Of a stretch of DNA of 64,000 bases, positions 1-12,774 are shown piece after piece (the stretch's first letter is position 1; every line of letters starts with the position of its first letter). The notes beneath the pieces are model-generated. The model had not been told where the DNA came from. It worked only from the letters and a program-made list of their open reading frames with translations, and did not search any database. The translations under genes were made by a program, and so were the position numbers. The DNA is from Agrocybe praecox (taxonomy: Eukaryota; Basidiomycota; Agaricomycetes; Agaricales; Agrocybaceae): contig OZ024852.1 of NCBI GenBank assembly GCA_964017145.1, positions 1,923,945 through 1,987,944 of the forward strand, given 5' to 3'.

Positions 1-3000
1 GTTGGGACGCAACTCCTGCAGATGCCGCCGTTGGTGAAACGCCAAAACGCTCTCGTTGGGATCAAACTCCAGCTGCAGCACCCGAAGCACCTATGGTACC
101 TATCATTATGAACACCCCTGGTATCATGCAAGATGACAAACATAACCGTTACCTCACAGACGAAGAACTTGACGCTGTTCTCCCAACGTCCGGTTATGCT
201 ATTGTGACGCCTCCACCAGGATATGCTCCTATGGTAGCACCGCGCAAATTCATGGCAACTCCAATCACGGAAGTCGGTGGTTTCCAGATTCAAGAGAGTT
301 CAGATGCTGCAGCTGCAGCCGCAGCCGCAGGACTTGCCCCAGAATTGCCTACTGAAATCCCGGGTGTTGGCAATCTTGCTTTCTTCAAAGCGGAGGACGC
401 GCAGTATTTTGCCAAAATCATGAAGGAAGAAGACGAGACGGAGTTGACTGTAGAGGAAATGAAGGAAAGGAAAATCATGCGCCTGCTTTTGAAAATTAAA
501 AACGGCACACCTCCCGTTCGCAAGACAGCACTTCGACAAATCACAGACAAAGCCAGAGAATTTGGCGCCGGTCCTTTATTCGACAAAATTCTTCCGTTAC
601 TCATGGAGCGTACTCTCGAAGATCAAGAACGTCACTTGTTGGTCAAAGTAATTGACCGCGTGCTTTACAAACTTGACGACCTTGTCCGTCCCTATGTCCA
701 CAAGATTTTGGTGGTTATCGAACCTCTTCTCATTGACGAGGATTATTATGCCCGAGTCGAGGGTCGCGAAATCATATCGAATCTTTCCAAGGCAGCTGGT
801 CTTGCGCATATGATCTCCACCATGCGACCCGATATCGATCATGCAGATGAATATGTGCGCAACACAACAGCCCGTGCATTCTCAGTGGTTGCATCTGCTC
901 TTGGTATTCCGTCACTTCTTCCGTTCCTCAAAGCTGTCTGTCGTTCGAAAAAGTCGTGGCAAGCTAGACATACCGGTATTCGCATCGTCCAACAGATTGC
1001 TATCATGATGGGTTGCGCTGTCCTCCCGCATCTGCGAAATCTTGTTGACTGCATCGCCCACGGTTTATCGGATGAACAGCAGAAGGTTAGGACAATGACT
1101 GCCCTGGGGTTGGCAGCTTTGGCAGAAGCTGCGGCGCCTTATGGTATCGAGTCCTTCGACAATGTCTTGAAACCTCTTTGGCTTGGTATTCGTCTTCATC
1201 GTGGCAAGGGTCTTGCTGCTTTCTTAAAGGCAATTGGCTTCATCATTCCTCTCATGGACCCCGAATATGCTTCATACTATACCAAGGAAGTCACAGTTAT
1301 CCTTATCCGTGAATTCCAAACCTCTGATGAAGAAATGAAGAAGATTGTTCTCAAGGTCGTCAAACAATGTGCAGCAACCGAAGGTGTTACACCTCAATAC
1401 ATCAAGCAGGACATTCTTCCCGACTTCTTCAAGTCATTCTGGGTTCGCCGAATGGCACTCGATAGGCGCAATTATAGACAGGTTGTGGAGACGACCGTCG
1501 AACTTGCTCAGAAGGCGGGTGTCTCCGAGATAGTTGGAAGAATTGTCAATGAATTGAAGGATGAAGCTGAGCCCTACCGCAAGATGGTCATGGAGACAAT
1601 CACGAAAGTTGTTGCCACGTTAGGTGCTTCTGATATTGACGAAAGGCTGGAAGTCCGTTTGGTGGATGGTATCATTTATTCATTCCAAGAGCAAACCACG
1701 GAAGATCAAGTTATGCTCGATGGGTTTGGTACCGTCGTCAACGCTTTAGGTATTCGTGTTAAACCATACCTGACACAAATCGTCTCTACCATCCTTTGGC
1801 GTCTTAACAACAAGAGTGCCAAGGTCCGCCAGCAAGCAGCTGATCTCACGACGAGACTGGCAGTTGTTATCAAGCAGTGTGGTGAAGATCAGTTGTTGAG
1901 CAAACTCGGTCTTGTATTGTTTGAACAACTTGGTGAAGAATACCCCGATACGCTAGGTAGCATCATTGCCGCTGAGGGTGCAATTGCAAATGTTGTTGGT
2001 ATGACGCAGATGAACCCTCCCGTGAAGGATCTACGTGAGTCATAATTTCTTCACTTCTATTTGACTACTGACATTCTTTCCGGTCTTTAGTTCCTCGAAT
2101 GACACCAATTCTCAGAAACAGACATGAAAAAGTGCAAGAGGCATCAATTAATTTGATTGGTCGCATTGCGGATCGTGGTGCCGAGTTTGTACCTGCACGA
2201 GAGTGGATGCGAATTTGTTTCGAGTTGCTTGATTTACTGAAAGCTCACAAAAAGGGCATTCGACGAGCAGCTGTCAACTCTTTTGGTTATATCGCCAAGA
2301 GTTTGGGTCCTCAAGACGTACTATCGGTACTGTTAACAAATCTGCGTGTTCAAGAACGTCAAAGTCGTGTATGCAGTACAGTTGCCATCGCCATTGTAGC
2401 TGAAACTTGCGGACGTGAGTTGTTATTTCTATCATTAGTTTCTCAAATACTAATCAATCTCAACAGCCTTCACCTGTATTCCTGCCATCCTGAACGAATA
2501 CCGCACAGCAGAATTGAACGTGCGGACAGGTTGTTTGAAAGCACTTTCTTTCGTCTTTGAATATGTCGGCCCTCAATCCGCCTACTATTGTGACTCGGTC
2601 GTTACAATGCTAGAAGACGCTCTGACGGACCGTGATCTGGTTCATCGTCAAACAGCTAGCACCATTGTGAAGCATCTTGCCTTGGGCGTTGCTGGCCTTG
2701 GTTGCGAAGACTCCATGCTCCATCTCATGAATCTCGTGTGGCCTAACTGCTTCGAGACGTCTCCGCATGTCATCGGGGCAGTCATGGACGCGATTGAGGC
2801 CATGCGTGTCACCCTTGGCCCCGGTGTTTTGCTAAGTTATGTGTTACAAGGTTTATTCCACCCCGCTCGCAAGGTTCGTGAAGTATACTGGCGTATCTAT
2901 AATGCGCTGTATCTTGGTGCCGAAGATGCTCTTGTACCGTTCTATCCTGATTTAGGAGAGTTGACAGAAGGACAGAACGTCTATGATAGGCATCCCTTAC

Positions 3001-3014
3001 AAGTTTTCATTTAG
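1..3014 (+). CDS. SF3B1: Splicing factor 3B subunit 1 (SF3B1/Hsh155), 5'-partial
   Basis: HEAT-repeat scaffold of the U2 snRNP SF3b complex, which holds the branch-point helix in the nucleus. The gene enters the window already in frame (frame starting at base 3); the first codons encode a KRSRWDQTP stretch, typical of the tryptophan-containing U2AF-ligand motifs in the SF3B1 N-terminal region. Exons run to 2034, 2091-2414 and 2467-3014, joined in frame as DLLPRMTPI and [10 protein letters not shown]. The C-terminal HEAT array is complete and highly conserved, including EQQKVRT; the lysine codon at 1083-1085 matches the position mutated in human cancers (K700, established knowledge) and is wild type here. 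The protein ends DRHPLQVFI, matching the family C-terminus. About the first 400-500 residues lie outside the window. Identification is very secure. Confidence 0.97.
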
Positions 3015-3141
3015 TATTAGCTTTATTAGTTGCTTATTAGTTCTGTGTGTATTATTATATTCCTTTTGTCGATTCACTAGTCCTCTGAAGAAAAGATAAT
3101 AATTAAGAAGAAACCCTACTACAAAGTATAGAATCACTATT

Positions 3142-6100
3142 CTATGATGAACCAGTCAATCCAGCTGGGAAGCCCGAGAAATCCACTTGTTCTTGATAGT
3201 TTTGACCATTGATGGAATACGCTATCCGCAAGCGTAGACGGACGTTGCTCTAATGATATACAACTGTATTAGCACTGATAAGCTTGGTCAAAGGTAAGAA
3301 AACATACTCCTGGAGGGGCCATAACTCGCATCTGCTGGGTTTCAACCGAACCAGGGTTGATGTTGGGATTTGACATAGGAAGCATTTGTAATGTTTGCGA
3401 CTAGTCATAAAAGTTCAGTTTCGCGCAGCAAGTTAAAGAATATACGTTTAAAACATACTTTGGGCACTGCAGCTTGGAAACTCAGTCCTGTTGCCGCTTC
3501 TCCTCCGGTAACTTGAAAGCGGGCCAAAATCATAACGACACCAGGCTTTGCAGCTGATGTCTGTGGTGTAAGCGTGATCTTTAAATCATTCTTGTCATAA
3601 GCAGGATAAGAGGTTAATTTCTGTTGGGGTGGAACTGGCGCAGTTGGAGGTGTCGTTGTTTGGGCAGGGGTGAATACAGATGGAGTCACAGGAGGCACCG
3701 CAGAAGGGAATGGTGTTTGGGGTGCAGGGGATGATACGCCTGGCTCACCAAATAGGCCCATGATATCATCTACTGCAGCTTTTCGTTGGGACACTGGAGC
3801 AGCGGGGGCAGGTGTCGAAGACGACGATCCAAAGATTTCGGCCAAAAGATCGTGATTAGATTGGGTATTGACGGCAGGTTGGGTATTGGCCGCTCCACCA
3901 GGCGTTTGAACAATCTCGTCCCCAAGCAAATCCGCCTATGAGATCGACGATGAATAATAAATAAATAAAACGGAGACATGCTAATTTTACATACATCTTG
4001 TCCCTTGGTCGACCCAACTGGTTTCCTTTCGCTAACTGTATACATGTTCAGAATCGTCTGAGAAAATTAGGATATGATAGACTTACCAACACCCATCACA
4101 GTTGCCTTGAGTTCAGGTGGTGGCATCTGCTCAAGAACAGCTATTCTGGTATCTCCCAAACTGAACAAGCTCGCGAACTCTACAGCACGCTGTTGGAGTT
4201 CAAGCTCTGGACTAGTTGTGTATTTTGCTAGGACCTCTGCTATACGATCTTGTTCCGGCACAGAAGTGGTCGGGCGAGCAGCAATCTTAGTCACGGCAGC
4301 CAATACAAACTGTCGTATAAGATAGTTGGCATAGGGTGAGTCCAAGATGGACAAAATGAGATCGACCAACTCCTTGTCAGATATCTTGAAAAGATTTGAG
4401 AAAAAAGTTATCATCGGTGAAATAAGACAGGCCTACCGGGAGCGTGTTGTCTTCATCTAAGATTCCACCTTGGATTAAAACCTCGCTGTACTCTCCCAAG
4501 ATCCACGCTGCTGCTAGTGTTAGTGATTCTTGTGAGATATCGGCCTTGAGGGCCAGGTAGAGCTTGGAAGCGGTATAGGCTTGGAGTTCGGGTGTGTGGG
4601 CGACTAGACGAATAAAACCCGAAAGAATTTCTTCCCTAACAAAGTTACCCGCCTAAGATACACAATTCAACGTCAGTCTTTGGTGAATTGAAGAATAACC
4701 ATACCAGTTTTAAGACCCGAAGAACGGTATCTATGTGCCAGCGTTTATTAGGAGCGAACCTTTCTGCAGCCAAGGAAATCTGGGTGGTTAACCCAAGTTT
4801 GAACTCGTCATCTGCGACTTCCAAGAATGCTAGAAGTTCGCGAATGAGAATGCGGACGTTTTGTTCATTGATTAAAGCGTATGATAGCTCTAAAGCTCGA
4901 CGCCTTATTGAAATATCTCCATCCCGCAGACAATCAAGGATAATGTTTCGGTGACGCTGAACAGCATTGGTGTCCATTGATACAACTTTGTTCAGTGTGT
5001 TAAGAGAGACATAGCTACCCACAATATAAACGTCAGAATGATTGCTTGACAAGAAGCGACAAAAAGGACGAACCGGATATTATTATCCTTATTGCTCAAA
5101 AACTTTCCAAGTATGTTGATAGCCATGACCCTTAAGCCAGTGTCTGCTTCAATTTCCAAAACAGTCAGAACAGTCTCGTAAAGAATTGAGTTTCCGACGT
5201 TTTTAGACGAGTCGGTATTGGTTGCGACCTTGATTAATGTTGAGACGCGACTGTATTCTATGGATTGAAAACTCACTTGGGCCAATATGTCATTCATAGT
5301 CTCACTGGCCTGTTCATCTCCTTTGCCTAGCATGCGCAACAATCTAAGTATTTTGACCTGAAGGAAAGGATCTGTGATTCCAGAGACGTCATGTTCAGGA
5401 CTGTAGCCAGTTGTCACTAAGGACTTCAGGTTGCGGACAAGGAGAGGTACAGCCTACCCATCACAAAGTGAGATGACGCGACTACTTGAATGATGCGGCA
5501 CTACTCACAGAACGGAATTCATCAAGAATCGCAGGATCAATTTGGCACATCTCAGTTACTAGAGTAATGGCTGTTAGCAGAACGCCGTGATTCCTGTCTG
5601 TCAGGAGGTTCTTCGCTTTGGCGATGAAATGGTCCGCAATATCGGGAACTTTCTTCACAACTCTCAACGCGCATAAAGCAGCCTTACATTCTCCATTCAG
5701 TTGATTGATGGGCATTGAGATGTGAGTACATACCTTCTTACGAATGTAAGTGTTACTAGACCCAAGAAGCTTCTCTATTTCGTTGGCAAGATCGCGGGAC
5801 ATCTCTTCAGATGCGATATTCGCAAAAGTACAGAGGGCCAGCCCAACTGCATACATATTAGAGTGGTTCATGTCGCTAATTGGAAACAGATCAGGTCGCA
5901 GTAGAAAGGTGACAAATGCATTATGCTTACTTTTTGAGAGAGTTCGTTACGAGGGTCAAAACTTCCTGATTTTCGTCCAACAGCAACATAATCCCAAGAT
6001 ATCCTAGACGCTTATCCGAGAAGCGGGGACTTGCCACAAGTTTCAAGCATTCGATTTGACCAAAGTGTGCGGGAGAACCAAGCATATGGATATAGAGGAG

Positions 6101-6368
6101 TTTTGCAATGTTATTGTGCCGTTGAAACGAATCTTCTTCTCGGAAAGAGGCCCGTATGGCAGCAGACTCTTGTTGGATAAGCGCGCGCTCATCTGCGACA
6201 GTCTTTCGAGAAATTCGCGTATGAGCTTTTGAAAATCAGCCATTACGCCCTTGGAAGAGACGGACCTTGCATGACCGGATTCCCTTGATAAGGGCTAGCA
6301 GAATGATTAGTAGCCGACATATAAAAGATTACGCACATCGACCTACCTTTGAGATTGTGGTAGACCAT
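3142..6368 (-). CDS. APL4: AP-1 complex subunit gamma (gamma-adaptin)
   Basis: Large subunit of the clathrin adaptor AP-1, acting in trans-Golgi/endosome sorting. I place the start at 6368-6366 because MVYHNLK joins through two short introns to [10 protein letters not shown] and [11 protein letters not shown], the conserved adaptin N-terminus. These two introns make the first coding exons only 22 and 29 nt. The trunk then continues with [32 protein letters not shown] and [14 protein letters not shown], all adaptin signatures. A Pro/Thr-rich hinge (about 3600-3900) is followed by a gamma-ear domain ending [17 protein letters not shown]... and a stop at 3142-3144. About ten introns are needed. 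It is convergent with SF3B1 (128 bp between stop codons). Family is certain; the exact exon edges in the hinge are less so. Confidence 0.95.
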
Positions 6369-6698
6369 CTGTCCACCGTATTACGCGTTTCACTCACTGA
6401 ATGTCGAGAGCCTTATGCCCAGGAGTTGCGGAGGCGGCAGGGGTATCGCCATTTCTGGATATCACGTACTGTGACCGTAACATGCCTTTAAGGACAATAG
6501 ATTGTGATGCGTGACCAATTACTCTACAAGTGGCATCAATTGTATTGCCATTGTTTTTCTTTATAAAGTTCCAGCCGTTCAAATCGAACCATGTCACTTG
6601 TCTCTTCTCCCAACCTCACAACCGAGCAGGCTCAGGTTGAAAGCTATTATCACCCTAACCTTTCTTTTTGACCATTCCTTCGATTCACGAAACCAGTC
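6369..6698. promoter_or_regulatory. Divergent intergenic region with a possible uORF
   Basis: This stretch of about 330 bp separates the AP-1 gamma start (-) from the next gene (+) and must hold both promoters. It contains a short open frame, 6591-6671 on +, beginning MSLVSSPNLTTEQ and ending after 26 codons, just 27 bp upstream of the ATG chosen for the next gene. It may be a uORF or a missed first exon; no splice that joins it cleanly was found. Confidence 0.35.
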
Positions 6699-7688
6699 AT
6701 GACATCCAGCTTCCAGCGTTTATCGCTTGATACTCCCTTAGCCCAATTCTTCTCTCGACATCATGACCCCCTCTCGCGAGGATTTATAACCCGACTTGAC
6801 CGCTCCTCCACGTGCAATAAAAAGTATGACAACTGTAATCTTCTCCCATTGCATAAATCTAACATATACATTTTAAAGGATAGCGTTTTTCAAAGCATTG
6901 GCATTGAACCTTCTTATAGCTATAGCCATGTGCGGGATAGCATACTGTACCGTCGTCCGAGACTTCTTATCTTTGGAACCAACCTCACTCAAGATCTCTA
7001 TGTGCTTTACTCAAAACACTCTCATCGCTTTTGCAATTATCGTCCTCCTACGGTCGACGACACTTCCTTTTCTATTGGGTGAATGCCGCTTGCGGCTGCT
7101 ATATGGCTTTCGCTCTTCCGAAATAATTATCCGAAAGCTTCCTAAGTCGTCGGTAATCCTCGATAAAAACCTATCGGAAGACCAGCGGTTGAAACGACAC
7201 TGGCGCATGGCATCTAGAGCCATGGACCCCGAACTCCTGTATTGTAATGCGGGAGCCATGCTCTCACCGGAATATTGGACCATAGAATATTCGGCTGTTT
7301 TTGATGCTTTGAAGTGTATCTCCAGAGGCGAGATTGAAGAAGATGCTTTTGAGTTTGCTATTTGGAGAAAGGACGATGGGAATTGGTGTGTATGCGAACT
7401 TTGGAGGATGCATGAAATTGTAACAGATCAGCAAGAAATTGACATGTTCAGGGTGTGTTTGTTCTCTTTTCGATGCATTTCTCGAGCTGACCCGGTCTCT
7501 CCCAGAGTTTTCTTTCTCAATCCGGACAAACCGAAATATTGGTCATCTAGAAGGACACTTTGCCAAGCACACTTCCTGAAAAGTTGTCGTCACCGAAAGC
7601 ATATCAAACTATGGTTGATCACTTTTCGCGAGCAGGGCTCGATTATGAAACATTATGGAGTCAAGTGGCAGAGAAGGAACACGTTTAA
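6699..7688 (+). CDS. Hypothetical membrane protein
   Basis: Family not recognised. The model has three exons: 6699-6823, 6879-7452 and 7551-7688. The first intron (GTATGA...TTTTAAAG) joins TCNKK to IAFFKALALNLL in frame. The second (GTGTGT...CATCTAG, 98 nt) joins QEIDMFR to KDTLPSTLPEKL and moves into a frame that stays open to EKEHV and a TAA at 7686-7688; without it the frame reads into a sequence of low coding quality. The predicted protein of about 278 aa has two hydrophobic helices (near residues 43-66 and 80-100) followed by a soluble acidic/aromatic-rich region (PEYWTIEYSAVFDALKC). That topology suggests a membrane-anchored cytosolic domain. Nothing in the sequence indicates a reaction. 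The start codon is uncertain because of an upstream short open frame. Confidence 0.6.
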
Positions 7689-8098
7689 GTTTTACGACTG
7701 TATCATAGACATGGCACACAACAGACTTGTATTTTTAGGTAGAAATGTTTATATCATAGCCCCAATAATCTCTTGACATAGCTTGTGCTATTCGCAATGT
7801 ATATCAGATTATCTTTTATAAACTCTTAATTCACCTGACGAATCCCACCACTTCATCGAATCGATATGATAGTAAACATAGTCAAGCCGAGTCCGAAAAT
7901 AGCCCCATCAACACGTTCCTACTCGTTCGGGCAAGCGAGAAATGCACATACAACGCATGTTTGGTTGGAACTCCCACCTCAAGCTCAGAATTTGAACACT
8001 ACTTATTTGTTCAATGTTTGCGCTTTAGTCGGTAGTCCCAGCCGTATTCGCGTCGTCAGATAGCGAGATACGTCTCCTGTAGTTGCATTCACTCTGGC
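7689..8098. other. Intergenic region, no gene seen
   Basis: A 410-bp gap between tandem genes. It holds an open frame of 65 codons at 7866-8063 without family resemblance or conserved context, which I regard as chance. It presumably carries the terminator of the upstream gene and the promoter of the CCCH/RING gene. Confidence 0.4.
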
Positions 8099-11000
8099 AT
8101 GAACTCGACAAAAATCTGCACATACTTTCTCAACAACGGCTGCCAGCGAGGCAAGTCCTGTCGTTATAGTCACCAGCTACCCAAAGGTCGAAATTTTTTG
8201 TCACCAATGGCCTGCAAATACTTTCAACTAGGCAATTGTCTTTTTGGAAGCCAATGTACAAAATCTCATGATGTAAAACCTCATCTGACGGCGCCTACCA
8301 ACATGATGAACGGTAGTAATAGCAAAAATTGGATTTCAGATTCTAGCTCTAGTGCCCAATCGGTTCCGAGCGAGATAGCTTCTCATCAAGAGGAAAAGGA
8401 GACGTCACTGGAAGATGAGGCACCACAAAAGCATACTGACTCGGAGGATGGTGAACCCCACAACACTGCGCACGAAAGCCGATACTCGGGTCTCTGCTTC
8501 TTTAACGCGCAGGGCATGAAATGTGATGAGGGGGAAAGTTGTCAATTTCTTCATACCGATAACGAAGAAGGTGAGTTGGTAATATCTGATTTTTATAGCA
8601 CTTTCTGAGCAGTGAGCATACACAGAACGGGTACAATCTTCTCACAAACATGTCCGTCGAAATCTAAAGGTGCAGCAGTCGACACCAAAAGAAATCGAGT
8701 CAGAAGATTCAAGTCCTGCGGTGCCTGCTAGCTTCGTCCCAACCGATCGCACCCGCGGGCACGATTCTGCTATTAATGCTGATGACGAGCAGAGTGACAC
8801 GAACCTCAATTATCAGGACGCGGATCAGGACGCGGATGGCTATGGCCAACAACATGAAGAGCACGAACAAGATGAGAAACACGAATCACCCCAAGCTCAT
8901 AAGAACGAATTACCTAGTACACCACAGAGTAATCGACTCAATACCAGACCTTTTCCAATATCTCGAAACCAACCTCCACTCAACAGCGAGCAGACAGTGC
9001 CTTCGATTTCATATCCACATATATCCGAAGTCTCAATACACTGGAGCCAATATGCTGACCCCCTGGCGGACAAAACTTTGCCATTCTGTAAAATGTATGC
9101 TCAAGGAACGTGCTTTCAGGATGCCTCGTGTCGATTTCGTCATTCCCTGACAGTCGATGAGTATATTCTCTTGTTTCACGACCAACAACCCAATCTATGG
9201 ACATCGAAACGCGACCAAACCTTTGCAAAGACGAATACCAGAAAGGATGTAGTTCAGTCTCTTGTCAGTCGCACCAGTCTTCCAGAACCGACTCTCAATC
9301 CTCTGGATACAGTCCCATTCACCAGAGTTGGCATGGTGTGCACTTTCTATCCCCTCGGCAAGTGTCGCAATGGGGACCAATGTCCTTATCAACACATTGG
9401 TCCTCCGCCTGCTCTTCCAGCAACCGATTCTGCGGATCCAAATTGGGGCGTAATATCAACTACTTTTGGTCGCGAAGCGGCTGCTAAATCCACGGTGCCT
9501 TGTAAATATTTCATGCAAAGAGGAATTTGCGTTATGGGCGACAACTGTAAATTTCTCCATGGTACGTTCCCGGAGAAACAGTCTGAAGCAGCTCTTGAGC
9601 CGCGAGACGCCCAAGAGCCTACGGAAACGGTGCAGGAAGATGACGGTTGGAATACTACTTGGGGTACTCCAGGGGCAAATATCGATTGGTCAGTGCCCGA
9701 CGACACAGGCAAAACAGACAATGCCAACGCTAATGACATTGACAATGAATGGAGCACCCCACCGGATACAAGTGGTTGGATGTCTTATAATAATCAAAGC
9801 TCGACGTCCACTGGCTACGATAATAAGAAGATATGCTTTCAATTCCGCGAAAACAGATGCCGTTTTGGAGATAATTGTAAATTTTCTCATGATCTCGAAC
9901 CTCGCAATGCAGGAACTAAAGGTGGTTCGGGCTGGGACGATTGGGATTCCAACACCAAATCAGATCCTCCAGCCGATTCACATTCAGAGGTATGTCATCG
10001 AGCATATGGAAGATGTACAAGCTGACATCCGGTTTTTTAAGAATCGTTCCGAAAGACAGCAAAGTTCTGTCATTCCCGACTCAGGATTGCGGGAGGAAAG
10101 CAATCATGACAACGGATACTTGGCTTCTCAGTCGGAAACGCCGGCAGAGGCAGACGAGGAGGACGAAAACGCAGCTTCTTGGTCTCAACCATGGCCTGAT
10201 GATGTCCCTCCCCCGGGCCCAAAGAAATACGATGCACCCTGTAAGGCGTTTGGACAAGGATATTGTAGAAATGGCAGCGATTGTGCCTATCGGCATGATC
10301 CCAGTCCGTACTCTGGCGAACAAATCTTGAATCCTGTAAGCGACTTTCGTTTACTGAGAACGTTTTAAGTGATTTACTGACTTCTTTGTAGAAAACCCCT
10401 ATTGAGAATACTAAATACGCCCCCAGTCCAATAACGAAATCTTTATCTATCGACGGTGTCCTGCATGTGCCCACCGACTTAGAAACCCCTTCTGAACCCG
10501 AACGAGCTCAGTCCGAGTCATCTGGAAGCTCCAGTGCGTTCAATCCATGTGCCAAAAGCGAACCAGAGTCAATAGTAAGTCGGTCTGGGGTTTAAATAAT
10601 GCAGTTTACAAGACCTTCCTCGCATACTTAGGTCTTCGACCATCCACCCGTCATGCGGCCCATCATGAAATGCGAAGTATCCTTCAAACAAGACGTCACC
10701 CCCGAAAAGATCAAGACATCGATTGATGCGAACACGCTCACTCTGTCCAATATGCCGGTAGAGGTTTCACCCACAGACCTTACTCAAGAGCTAGGAAAGT
10801 ACGGTAAAATCCTCAATCTTATCGCTGTCGATGAATCAGAGGATTCAACGACCATTGATGTGGAATTCGAGGAACACAGTGCCGCACTTGAAGCGTACAG
10901 GCACGTCAATGGCCAAACATATGATTCTAGGATTACATTGGCCTCTTTGAATACGCAGAGTCCGGTAACGTTGCGATTTCCCAACGAAACTCTCACCGTC

Positions 11001-12518
11001 AAGATCTCCTGGCCCGACCCCAGTGTTATCGCCTGGAGCCATTATAAAACAATCACGGAAGCAAAATCGGAAGCAGCGCGATTGAACGGTGTCATGTTTA
11101 TGAGTCGCGTCATTAAAGCTTCCTTCGTTCCCCTAAAGGGTAAACAAAAAGGTCCCTTTGCCATTAGCATCGACAAGCTACCGGTCAATGTGACCAAGTC
11201 CGATATAGAAAATCTTTGCACCGGTAGCGTGATCATAACAGTGGAGAGGCCTTCCTATGTCGAAGACCCTGTTCAAGCTATCAAATCAACCCTTCTAGAA
11301 TATGGCATACTTGGCTTCGAGATTTTGCCCGGAACAGAAACACGGGCCACTTCTGTCGCTTTCGCGACTTGCAAAAGCTCCAACACTGTCAATACGGTAG
11401 TGCAGTCCCTGCATTCTCAACCACAAGGGTTTTTGGGGGACCAGCCGATGATAGTCCGGTCGGTTCACTATGCTCGTTATCGCATTATTCGCGACCAGTA
11501 TGAAGCTATTAAAAACGAGATCGATCGACTGAGGGCGGACATCGACAAAGGATGTACCATTCAAGCAAGCGAACACGCTCATGACAAAAACATAATGTGG
11601 ATCAGAATTCATGCCTCATTTGACATTGAATCTCCATTCTCGAAGGCGAACGCGGAGCTTGGGCGGCTTATTCAAGGCTTGGTATTGAAAGGAAGCGACC
11701 AGGAAGACGTATGGGACGAATATTTTGAAAGTGCCAGTTGTGACAAGGCCCTCAAACAACTGAACACAAACGCTTTCATATATTGCGATCGTCGATCTAG
11801 AAAAGTCAGGATTTTTGGATCAACAAGTGAACAGGAATCTTCCACGAAACTCATCCTGAAACTATTATCTAAAGTGCGATCCCAGAGCCTGAAGCTTGAC
11901 ATCCCAAGGTCAAGTCTTCGTTCTTTGTTGAACGGTGCTCTCGCGAATCTCCAAGCCGAAATTGGTATCAACAAAGTTTCACTGGACCTCATTACGTCCC
12001 AAGTCACTGTTCGCGGAAATTCTGAAGATGTTTCCAGGGCAAAAGCAGTACTTGATTCCTTCTGCAAGGACACCGATATCAAAACTGACGATGATACTAT
12101 CTGTCAAATCTGTCTCAGTGAGCCAATGGACCCCTTGACATTGTCCTGCCGTCATCGATATTGTACTTCCTGTCTTCAAATTTCGATACGAAAAAAAGGA
12201 CATGCACCTTTTCAGTGCATTTACTACCAACCTCTTTCGGAAGATGGTGAAGCTGTTCAGTGTCCAGCCACTGTTCCGTATGCAATCCTTCACGATGTAC
12301 TCGCTTCCGAGGAAAATGATCTGCTGCGCTCATCTTTTCTTGCTTATGTGCAGCAACTCCCACAGGAATACTTCTTTTGTCCTTCCTTGAACTGTCAGAC
12401 TGTATATCGTGTTGGAAAGGAGGGCATTAATATCAGATGCTGCCTATGTCTGTCAGATATTTGTACATTCTGCAAAAGTTTCGCTCATCCCAGCCTTCCA
12501 TGTTCAACGGAAGGGTAA
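8099..12518 (+). CDS. CCCH zinc-finger / RRM / RING-IBR protein lacking RING2
   Basis: Predicted RNA-binding ubiquitin-ligase-like protein of about 1,399 aa. Exons 8099-8570, 8626-9989, 10042-10335, 10392-10574 and 10632-12518 keep frame throughout. Eight CCCH fingers can be counted (C-x7/8-C-x5-C-x3-H), starting CTYFLNNGC, CKYFQLGNC, CFFNAQGMKC, CKMYAQGTC, CTFYPLGKC, CKYFMQRGIC, CFQFRENRC and CKAFGQGYC, separated by acidic Ser/Gln-rich linkers. Next comes an RRM-like fold (LTLSNMPVEVSPTDL...), a KH-like region, a RING (CQICLSEPMDPLTLSCRHRYC) near residue 1261, and an IBR with FFCPSLNCQTVYRV. The order resembles the C-terminus of plant DEAH11/12 RBR proteins (established knowledge). An RBR ligase should continue into RING2, which carries the catalytic cysteine; here the frame stops at PCSTEG and no RING2 is visible before the next gene. 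Confidence 0.85.
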
Positions 12519-12774
12519 GTTTGTAGATCAATAGCTGGTTTGAAACTTCGTGTACCTATCTGTGACTATGAATACCAAGAGTCTTTTTGAGTAGTGGAAT
12601 ATGACTCTGAGATTGACGCCCATTGAATTTTGAAACGGTTTAAAATACCGGAAGATTCGGGCCGTCCGTGTCTGACGCGTCTGGTTCTCTGTATTAACCT
12701 TTACTCTAGTATCATACATCTAGTGGGCAACATTAGTTCGCTTAACGCGTCTCAAGCCCGGCAGCGAAAGCCAA

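Noticed and set aside
9466..10368. Long open frame overlapping exon 2 of the CCCH gene
   Set aside because: Only its last part (from 10042) is coding, as exon 3; the first 500 bp is a shadow frame of exon 2.
12519..12774. Possible RING2 exon after the RING-IBR gene
   Set aside because: No Cys/His pattern and stops in every frame within a few codons of the plausible acceptors.
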